DNA of 6,617 bases from SYOC01 sp035575235 (GTDB taxonomy: Bacteria > Desulfobacterota > Binatia > Bin18). The notes under the pieces are model-generated. The model had not been told where the DNA came from. It saw only the letters and a program-made list of their open reading frames with translations, and ran no database searches. The stretch lies in contig DATLYA010000325.1 of the NCBI GenBank assembly GCA_035575235.1, forward strand, positions 1-6,617, written 5' to 3'. The position numbers and the translations under genes are program-made. Shown one piece after another: positions 1 through 4,742 of the stretch (its first letter is position 1; each line of letters begins with the position of its first letter).

Positions 1-383
1 ATGCCCTCGCCAATCATTGAGTCACCCTGCACGCGCAGCGCAAACGCATTGTGAGGACGGCGGACGAGTTCTTGTGGAATCGTCAGGGAATCATTTGTTT
101 CTACTGCTTCGATTGGCGCGCCGGCGGCGACACGGCCAAGCAGCGGGAGCTCAATCGCTTTCGCTGATTTCTGCGGCGGAGTGATCTCAATGGCGCGGCT
201 CAGATTCCACTTCCGTGCAATCAGCCCCTTCCGCTCTAAGTTAGTGAGGTGCTTATGCACGGTCGCCAACGAGGAAAGGCCGAAATGCGCGCCAATTTCT
301 TCCAGAGTCGGCGCATAGCCATGGGCGGCAATGTAATCTTCCAGATAGTCCCAGATTTCCTTCTGTCTACGCGTCAGAATCAT
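1..383 (-). CDS. lexA: LexA repressor, N-terminal 127 codons (runs off left edge)
   Basis: LexA is the SOS-response repressor: it binds operator DNA as a dimer and inactivates itself by RecA-stimulated self-cleavage. The visible part covers the winged-helix DNA-binding domain (about residues 1-65, starting MILTRRQKEIWDYLEDYIAA and including the recognition-helix region FGLSSLATVHKHL) and the first half of the S24 peptidase domain. The cleavage site is Ala87-Gly88 in GRVAAGAP, and the catalytic serine is Ser122 in QGDSMIGEG. The 35-residue spacing equals that of E. coli LexA (84/119), so the protein looks functional. The catalytic lysine lies beyond the window edge. The ATG at 381-383 is chosen because the family's usual N-terminus begins there and AAGGAG lies 7 nt upstream on the minus strand. 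The final codon is cut after its first two bases shown here. Family identity is very sure; regulation is inferred from the family only. Confidence 0.97.
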   Translation of the reverse strand, partial: MILTRRQKEIWDYLEDYIAAHGYAPTLEEIGAHFGLSSLATVHKHLTNLERKGLIARKWNLSRAIEITPPQKSAKAIELPLLGRVAAGAPIEAVETNDSLTIPQELVRRPHNAFALRVQGDSMIGEG

Positions 384-389
384 ATAGAT

Positions 390-395
390 CTCCTT
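390..395 (-). promoter_or_regulatory. Ribosome binding site of lexA
   Basis: On the minus strand AAGGAG precedes the ATG at 381-383 by about 6-7 nt. This is good Shine-Dalgarno placement and supports that start over any alternative. Confidence 0.75.
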
Positions 396-449
396 CCACT
401 GTTATGCCAGCGAAAAGAAAGCGAAGCAAGAGTCAGCCCCCATGAACTT

Positions 450-467
450 TGCCGATCAACATCGGCA
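450..467. promoter_or_regulatory. Stem-loop / possible operator upstream of lexA
   Basis: TGCCGAT-CAAC-ATCGGCA is a perfect 7-bp inverted repeat with a 4-nt spacer, centred about 75 bp upstream of the lexA start. lexA genes are usually autoregulated through a dyad operator in this zone, so an operator is possible. The sequence does not match the E. coli (CTGT-N8-ACAG) or Bacillus (GAAC-N4-GTTC) SOS boxes. It could equally be an RNA hairpin in the leader. Confidence 0.3.
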
Positions 468-500
468 CTCACCCTCTGGCAGCCCAAGAGCTCTGCGCCG

Positions 501-526
501 TAGGAACACGGCGCGCCGTGCCCCTG
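501..526. repeat. GC-rich palindromic repeat, copy 1 (degenerate)
   Basis: The 14-bp core CACGGCGCGCCGTG (507-520) is a perfect palindrome. Outside it two positions on each side fail to pair (AA against CC), then AGG/CCT pair again. The right half through CCCCT is identical to the perfect copy at 4060-4085, so the two are copies of one dispersed element. It lies between lexA and the MEMO gene, outside any coding sequence. Confidence 0.8.
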
Positions 527-601
527 CGAGGGTTGCGTACAGTATCGAACTTGGCTGTCAAAATTCATTAGAAGAACCCTAGGGCGCGTCCATCAAAGGC
601 T

Positions 602-616
602 TTCTCTGAAAGAGAA
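602..616. repeat. Small inverted repeat (hairpin)
   Basis: TTCTCT-GAA-AGAGAA forms a 6-bp stem with a 3-nt loop just outside the left end of the 93-bp repeat element. There is no T-tract in the right place for a classical terminator. It may be part of the repeat's flank or chance. Confidence 0.3.
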
Positions 617-620
617 GAAG

Positions 621-713
621 TGTCCTTCTGAGCCGAAGCCGGGCGGAGGCGAAGAATCTCATGGTAAGACAGTGATCGCTTGAGGTTCTTCGGCTTGTAG
701 CCTCAGAATGACA
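621..713. repeat. 93-bp MITE-like element with imperfect terminal inverted repeats
   Basis: The left end reads TGTCCTTCTGAGCCGAAG and, at 651-660, GAAGAATCTC. The right end, read on the other strand, is TGTCATTCTGAGGC, continuing to CCGAAGAACCTC. The two ends are therefore imperfect inverted repeats about 30-40 bp long enclosing a short centre near 661-681. From general knowledge, elements with TGTCATTCTGAG termini and a GAAGAATCTC inner part are widespread non-coding repeats in several bacterial phyla. There is no transposase here. It sits 25 bp past the MEMO stop codon and may act as a transcript-end hairpin for that gene. Confidence 0.7.
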
Positions 714-738
714 ATCTGTGCAAACCAGGCGTCGCCGT

Positions 739-1965
739 TCAGTAAAACGCCAGACTGGCAAAACTCACCAACGATTCGGGATACATGTCAGTCGCGCAGC
801 CGTATTTGAGCAGCTTCCCTGCGTTTGCCTCAATGACGTGCAAGAATGTGTACATCGGCGCGAAGCCGCACACGCGGCGCTGATCGCCATCCTTAGCGAT
901 CTGAGCAAAAAAGTCCGCGTGATCAACGTGCTCTAACGACTGGACCAAGCGACGGTCTTCCGCTTCGACCCATTCGATGGTTTCCCTTGTCAGTGGTCCT
1001 TTATCGCCAAATTGTCGCCCGACATGCGCAAAGTCCACGCCGGCGACAAAACACGCTTTGCGGCCAGTCTGGGCAATCGTCTCTTTGAGCGCAGTGATGA
1101 AGGAGCCGATGCGTTCGTCTTCCACTGGCGGCGTTTGGGACAGCACCGCATGATGGAAAGAGGAGACCAAAATAGGAACGATCGAAAATTCCCGCGCGCC
1201 GCCAAACACATATTGGAGGAACAACGCCTGAAATTCTAGCGAATGTTCTACACGATGAAGAATCTCCTCAGCAAATAAGTCACCATTATACCGTTGTTGC
1301 AAGGCACGTAGAAAATTGCGATCCGTCTTTGCCAACCCGAGTGGCGTGTTGTAGTCCTTCTCCGTAGCAATGAACAGATGAGCCGGGTTCATGCTGTAAT
1401 GCGACGTACCGAGCAGAATGAACAAGTCGGCGTCGCATCGCTCGGCCAGTTCTTTATAGGCCCAGGCGTAACAGGGACCGCCAAACCGGAGATCAATGTG
1501 CGGCGCGATAATCCCACGCAGGGGAGGATGTTGCTGTCCATGGGGGGACGGAAGTCCTGGACCGCCGCTCTGACTAAACAGTTCCATCGCCTGCCTGGTA
1601 AACTCCTCCGGTTTCGAGGAGTAGCAGGTGTCGGCATGCGCCATTTCACGCACGGGCGATTGATAGAACGCCTCAAGTACTTCACGGCGAAAGCGTTCAC
1701 TATCGAGATAGTGATATTGATCAAGTTGAGCAATGAGGTCTTCGATTTTGTCGCGCGAAAGGATTTGCCCGAAGCGTTTGGCAAACGCTTCTTGAATATC
1801 CACTATAGAATGCTGGCCATCAAAATGGCTGATAATGAAGTACGTAACCGCAGGCATCACGAGTGGTCCTTTGGCAAAATGGAGCGGGTCGCTAATGAGC
1901 ACGCGTGAGCCGCCGTCCATGTCCACCGGAGATGCTTGAATGTACCGTAGCCGAGGATACTCCAT
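739..1965 (-). CDS. amrB: AmmeMemoRadiSam system protein B / MEMO family protein, 408 aa
   Basis: This is a MEMO-fold protein, structurally related to class III extradiol dioxygenases. In bacteria the family is defined by neighbourhoods with AMMECR1 and a radical SAM protein; the reaction is not established. The MEMO domain spans about residues 110-408. Candidate metal ligands are all kept: His156 (APHID), His189 (GTSHY), His241 (EHSLEFQ), Asp311/His314 (GVDFAHVG) and Cys366 (RVCGFAP). The usual N-terminal AGSWYP-type motif is replaced by ADTCYSSKP. Residues 1-105 form an extra N-terminal region. Its part with FIISHFDGQHSIVDIQ and a helical stretch resembles a small PqqD-like or winged-helix domain; this is inferred. 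The start at 1963-1965 is supported by GAGGA about 7 nt upstream on the minus strand. Neither AMMECR1 nor a radical SAM partner is in this window. Confidence 0.9.
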   Translation of the reverse strand: MEYPRLRYIQASPVDMDGGSRVLISDPLHFAKGPLVMPAVTYFIISHFDGQHSIVDIQEAFAKRFGQILSRDKIEDLIAQLDQYHYLDSERFRREVLEAFYQSPVREMAHADTCYSSKPEEFTRQAMELFSQSGGPGLPSPHGQQHPPLRGIIAPHIDLRFGGPCYAWAYKELAERCDADLFILLGTSHYSMNPAHLFIATEKDYNTPLGLAKTDRNFLRALQQRYNGDLFAEEILHRVEHSLEFQALFLQYVFGGAREFSIVPILVSSFHHAVLSQTPPVEDERIGSFITALKETIAQTGRKACFVAGVDFAHVGRQFGDKGPLTRETIEWVEAEDRRLVQSLEHVDHADFFAQIAKDGDQRRVCGFAPMYTFLHVIEANAGKLLKYGCATDMYPESLVSFASLAFY

Positions 1966-2080
1966 TGCTCGTCCTCACTTTTCCAGCCTACACAGGCAGA
2001 CCGGTTGCACACATAAAAGGTTTCGCATAAGGGAGCAAGAACAGAAATATCATTCTCGCCCAGTGGGAAAAGGAGGCGCT
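1966..2080. promoter_or_regulatory. Divergent intergenic region between MEMO and oxidoreductase genes
   Basis: These 115 bp separate two start codons pointing away from each other, so both promoters should lie here. I see no box pair close to sigma70 consensus: TTGCAC (2005-2010) followed after 17 bp by TAAGGG is the nearest on the plus strand and is weak. Each end carries a clear ribosome binding site. Confidence 0.4.
2071..2076 (+). promoter_or_regulatory. Ribosome binding site of the F420-type oxidoreductase
   Basis: A full AGGAGG, preceded by AAAA, ends 4 nt before the ATG at 2081. It fixes this start: the same frame is open further upstream (to 1940), but that extension overlaps the divergent MEMO gene and lacks family resemblance. 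Confidence 0.8.
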
Positions 2081-2968
2081 ATGAAATTCGCGCTGAGCGG
2101 CGTGGGCAGTGGATCAACCGCCCGCCCGGAAGTGCTTGTCCAGGTCGCGCAGAAAGCAGAAGCATTGGGTTTTGAATCAGTATGGATTCCCGAACATCTG
2201 GTAGTTCCGGTTGAAATCACCGCCCGCTACCCCTACTCCGCTGATGGGAAATTCCCCGGCGGTCCTGGAGCTGCACTGCATGACCCTTTTGTCGCACTTG
2301 GCTTCATTGCCGCGTGCACCAAAACGATCAAGCTCGGTACAGGCGTATTCGTGCTTCCACTCCGCAACTCACTTGCTGCGGCGAAAGCAGCGACGAGCGT
2401 CGATGTCCTCTCGCAAGGACGGCTTTTATTTGGCATTGGCATCGGCTGGCTGGAAGACGAATTTAATGCGGTAGGCATGTCATTTAAGGATCGCGCCGCG
2501 CGCACGCGCGAAGCTATTGCGATGATGAAAACACTGTGGACGGAAGAAACGCCACAGTTCTCAGGCAAGTTCCACAGCTTCCCACCGTTAGGATTCAGTC
2601 CCAAACCGGTGCAGAAACCCCACCCGCCCATTATCTTTGGCGGCGAGAGCCGTCCGGCCTTGAAACGCGTCGCCGAACTCGGCGATGGTTGGTTTGGCTT
2701 CCGCTACACGCCAGAAAGCATCAAACCCCAGCTTGCGTTGCTGAAAGAGCTGACGGAAAAAGCAGGACGTGATTTTTCCAGGCTGGAGATTACCATTGCG
2801 CCGCAACCCGGCCTGGAACTGACGTTGGATATCGTGAAGCAGTTTGCCGATGCCGGCGTGCATCGACTGATGACTTTTGCACCAGGATTCATCCCACGGT
2901 CGAAGTTTGACACGGAGCTCTACCCCAAAATGGAAAAATTCTCAGAAGAGGTCATCGCCAAAGCATGA
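2081..2968 (+). CDS. LLM class flavin-dependent (F420-type) oxidoreductase, 295 aa
   Basis: This is a bacterial-luciferase-like TIM-barrel oxidoreductase, most like the subfamily of probable F420-dependent enzymes (TIGR03619 type). Visible hallmarks are WIPEHL (35-40) at the end of an early strand, LGTGVFVLPLRN (85-96), GRLLFGIGIGWLEDEF (113-128), KPHPPIIFGGES (179-190) and GDGWF (201-205). The length of about 295 aa is normal and no frame break is seen. Cytoplasmic, with no signal peptide. The substrate cannot be told from the sequence. Whether it uses F420 or FMN is inferred from subfamily style. Its stop overlaps the start of the next gene by ATGA (2965-2968), so the two are probably one transcript with coupled translation. 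Confidence 0.93.
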   Translation: MKFALSGVGSGSTARPEVLVQVAQKAEALGFESVWIPEHLVVPVEITARYPYSADGKFPGGPGAALHDPFVALGFIAACTKTIKLGTGVFVLPLRNSLAAAKAATSVDVLSQGRLLFGIGIGWLEDEFNAVGMSFKDRAARTREAIAMMKTLWTEETPQFSGKFHSFPPLGFSPKPVQKPHPPIIFGGESRPALKRVAELGDGWFGFRYTPESIKPQLALLKELTEKAGRDFSRLEITIAPQPGLELTLDIVKQFADAGVHRLMTFAPGFIPRSKFDTELYPKMEKFSEEVIAKA

Positions 2969-3912
2969 GCACGCATCCACCATTACGCGTGGGAGTGGTT
3001 GGCGTAGGCTACCTGGGCCGCTTCCATGCGCAAAAATACGCGGCGCTCCCTCACGTCACGCTGGTTGGCGTGGTTGATGTCGATCCTACTCGCGCTGCCG
3101 CAATTGCTGAGGAGTGTCATACGCGTGCTTTTGCAGAATATTGCGATTTGTTCGGACTGGTGGATTGCGTGAGCGTGGCGGTCCCAACGCAGTTGCACTA
3201 CACCGTGGCGCAGGATTTTTTGCGGCACGGCATCGATGTCTTAGTTGAAAAACCCATGACGGCGACGAGGGCCGAAGGGCGAGATTTGGTGGAGCTTGCC
3301 ACACAGCATGGACGCATTCTTCAGGTTGGACATTTGGAGCGATTCAATCCAGCGCTACGGTCCCTCACAGGCATTCTCACCGCCCCTCGTTTCATCGAGT
3401 GCCATCGAGTGGCTCCATTTGTGGAGCGCGGCGCGGACGTCGATGTCGTACGGGATTTGATGATTCATGACCTTGATGTGATCTTGAGTCTCGTGCGGTC
3501 CCCTGTGACTTCTATGGAAGCCTTCGGCGTGCCGGTGTTAACTAAAGAGCCGGACATCGCCAACGCCCGGCTGCGCTTCGCCTCGGGCTGCATTGCCAAC
3601 ATCACCGCCAGCCGCGTCGCACTCAAACGCGAACGCAAAATGCGGCTGTTTCAGCCTGATACGTATATCGTCGTCGATTACGGAGAACACCGCATTCGTA
3701 TCTGTCGGCGTGATCCAACCCCGCCAGCAGGCAGTTTACCGAATCTCACCTACGAAGAGCGTGAAGTAAGCGGGGAAGATGCGCTGGAAGAAGAAATCCG
3801 CGCCTTCCTGCGCGCCGTGCGTGATCGTAGCGAACCAATTGTGAGTGGGCGGGATGGGCTGCAGGCGCTGGAAGTGGCGGAGCAGATTATGGAATGTTTA
3901 GAGGTTCCGTAA
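2965..3912 (+). CDS. Gfo/Idh/MocA family NAD(P)-dependent oxidoreductase, 315 aa (GnnA-like)
   Basis: The N-terminal Rossmann fold starts with RVGVVGVGYLGRFHAQKY, with the GxGxxG signature at residues 13-18. The family's catalytic EKP is at 95-97 in VEKPMT, followed by VGHLERFNPA (121-130) and the IHDLDVILSL stretch (167-176), whose His168 is the usual second catalytic position. The C-terminal part ends in the common SGRDGLQALEVAEQI helix. Overall it resembles the UDP-N-acetylglucosamine 3-dehydrogenase (GnnA) type found beside lipid A genes in deltaproteobacteria. Here no lpx gene or GnnB-type aminotransferase is visible, so the substrate is unproven. It starts inside the stop of the preceding gene (ATGA overlap) with only a weak AGAGG well upstream, which points to translational coupling. 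The gene is intact, ending TAA just before the cyclase relic. Confidence 0.92.
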   Translation: MSTHPPLRVGVVGVGYLGRFHAQKYAALPHVTLVGVVDVDPTRAAAIAEECHTRAFAEYCDLFGLVDCVSVAVPTQLHYTVAQDFLRHGIDVLVEKPMTATRAEGRDLVELATQHGRILQVGHLERFNPALRSLTGILTAPRFIECHRVAPFVERGADVDVVRDLMIHDLDVILSLVRSPVTSMEAFGVPVLTKEPDIANARLRFASGCIANITASRVALKRERKMRLFQPDTYIVVDYGEHRIRICRRDPTPPAGSLPNLTYEEREVSGEDALEEEIRAFLRAVRDRSEPIVSGRDGLQALEVAEQIMECLEVP

Positions 3913-4640
3913 AACACGGATTGCTGGTCTACGTTGGCTATCCTGTGGCGCATGAAGATGGCGCCGCACGGGCCGTGCGTGCAGGGTTGGAGATTATAGA
4001 GGCGCTGCAAAAACAGGTCCCCTCTTCCCTTGTAGGAGAGGGACAGGGTGGGGGGATCATAGGGGCACGGCGCGCCGTGCCCCTACCGCTCGGGATTCCC
4101 TCGACCCTCCAAGACGCGCTTATGGCCCGGCTCGATCGGCTTGGCACAGCCAAAGAAATTGCTCAACTAGGCGCGACCATTGGGCGGGAGTTCTCCTACG
4201 AACTTCTCCGCGCTGTCTCGCCAGTGAATGAAGAGCGACTGCAGCACGGCTTGCAGCAATTAGTAGAAGCGACATTGGTCTATCAGCGCGGGCTGGCGCC
4301 GCAGGCACGATATTTCTTCAAGCATGCGCTGATTCAGGACACTGCTTATCAGTCCTTGCTCAAAAGCACACGGCAGCAATATCACCGCCAGATTGCTTAT
4401 GTGCTAGAAGATCGATTCGCTGAAATCAAAGAGAATAAGCCGGAGCTGCTGGCGCGTCACTATACCGAAGCTGGTTTGATCGCGCAGGCGATTCCGTACT
4501 GGCAGAGCGGGCAGGACAGCTCGCTGTGCAGCGTTCGGCCAATGCAGAAGCAGCAAGTCACCTCACCAAGGGACTGGAGTTACTCAAAACCCTACCGGAC
4601 ACTCCCGAGCGCGCCCAGCAAGAACTTACGCTGCAACTGA
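3894..4640 (+). CDS. Open frame over cyclase stub and ATPase tail (pseudogene fragment), 248 aa
   Basis: The ATG at 3894 lies inside the end of the Gfo/Idh gene in another frame, so the first ~7 residues are not family sequence. HGLLVYVGYPVAHEDGAARA and the following helix match the middle of a class III cyclase domain. Residues about 41-64 are encoded by two inserted repeats. From IPSTLQDALMARLDRLG onward it matches the ATPase's C-terminal helical and winged-helix part, including the FFKHALIQDTAYQSLLKSTR signature of this family. True homology ends near AIPYWQ (4505). The last ~45 residues, from SGQDSSLC, are out of frame and meaningless. It lacks the metal-binding aspartates of a cyclase and the Walker motifs. 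A protein may be made but should have neither activity. Confidence 0.6.
   Translation: MFRGSVKHGLLVYVGYPVAHEDGAARAVRAGLEIIEALQKQVPSSLVGEGQGGGIIGARRAVPLPLGIPSTLQDALMARLDRLGTAKEIAQLGATIGREFSYELLRAVSPVNEERLQHGLQQLVEATLVYQRGLAPQARYFFKHALIQDTAYQSLLKSTRQQYHRQIAYVLEDRFAEIKENKPELLARHYTEAGLIAQAIPYWQSGQDSSLCSVRPMQKQQVTSPRDWSYSKPYRTLPSAPSKNLRCN
4019..4055. repeat. CCCCTCTTCCC...GGAGAGGG repeat inserted in the relic
   Basis: CCTCT and AGAGG arms flank TCCCTTGTAGG, followed by GACAGGGTGGGGGG. This resembles the common dispersed bacterial repeat of the CCCTCTCCC...GGGAGAGGG...AGGGTGAGGG kind, recognised from general knowledge. It is read in frame as PSSLVGEGQGGG, which has no counterpart in cyclase or ATPase proteins. 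Five bases further on lies the GC-rich palindrome. Confidence 0.65.
4060..4085. repeat. GC-rich palindromic repeat, copy 2 (perfect, 26 bp)
   Basis: TAGGGGCACGGCG followed directly by CGCCGTGCCCCTA is a perfect 26-bp palindrome. The same core with a degenerate left arm is at 501-526, 3.5 kb away. Here it lies inside the relic's reading frame (encoding GARRAVPLP), next to the repeat at 4019-4055, exactly where cyclase homology stops and ATPase homology resumes. Confidence 0.85.
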
Positions 4641-4742
4641 CTCTGAGTGTCGCCCTAAGTACGGTCAAGGGCTATACAGCCCTAGAGGTGGAAAAACTGT
4701 TCTTCGGGCTCAGGCCCTGTGCCAGCAGCTAGGGGAGCCCCC
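4511..4742 (+). pseudogene. Frame-shifted linker between ATPase tail and TPR region
   Basis: The frame beginning at 4511 reads AGQLAVQRSANAEAASHLTK, which is the normal family continuation of AIPYWQ in the previous frame, so one base is lost near 4506. It continues through KGYTALEVEKLF. Homology then moves to another frame at 4705, RAQALCQQLGEPP, implying a lost base near 4701-4705. It moves again after the run of six C at 4738-4743, where QLFPVLYRLWTFYFLRGEL carries on. A GTG at 4526 opens a 68-codon frame but is not a real gene start. Confidence 0.8.

Larger units (their letters stand above)
384..738. other. 355-bp gap between lexA and the MEMO gene, mostly repeat-derived
   Basis: No credible gene lies here; short open frames on both strands resemble nothing and run across the repeats. 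From left to right it holds the lexA ribosome binding site, a 7-bp stem-loop (450-467), a degenerate copy of a GC-rich palindrome (501-526), a small TTCTCT/AGAGAA hairpin (602-616) and a 93-bp inverted-repeat element (621-713). The repeats and the gap length argue against one lexA-MEMO operon. A possible weak lexA promoter on the minus strand is TTGCTT, 17 bp, CATAAC (bases 401-429), but it would leave a very short leader and I do not rely on it. Confidence 0.7.

Noticed and set aside
249..503. Open frame of 84 codons on the plus strand
   Set aside because: It lies antisense to lexA and runs on into the gap with the palindrome; no recognisable protein features.
524..564. Minus-strand TTGACA followed by GATACT/TACTGT as a lexA promoter, and CTGTAC as part of an SOS box
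   Set aside because: Spacing between boxes is 9-11 bp and the half-site has no partner at the proper distance.
579..761. Open frame of 60 codons on the minus strand
   Set aside because: It is simply a reading of the 93-bp repeat element and overlaps the end of the MEMO gene.
1378..1908. Open frame of 176 codons on the plus strand
   Set aside because: Fully antisense to the MEMO gene, whose motifs are clear; the plus-strand translation has no family features.
1940..2080. Upstream extension of the F420-type oxidoreductase
   Set aside because: It overlaps the divergent MEMO start, has no ribosome binding site, and the AGGAGG before ATG 2081 defines the start.
3917..4012. Functional adenylate cyclase
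   Set aside because: Only about 33 residues of the domain remain; metal-binding and substrate residues are missing.
4526..4732. Separate small gene from GTG 4526
   Set aside because: Its sequence is the shifted middle of the ATPase/TPR relic with homology continuing on both sides in other frames.
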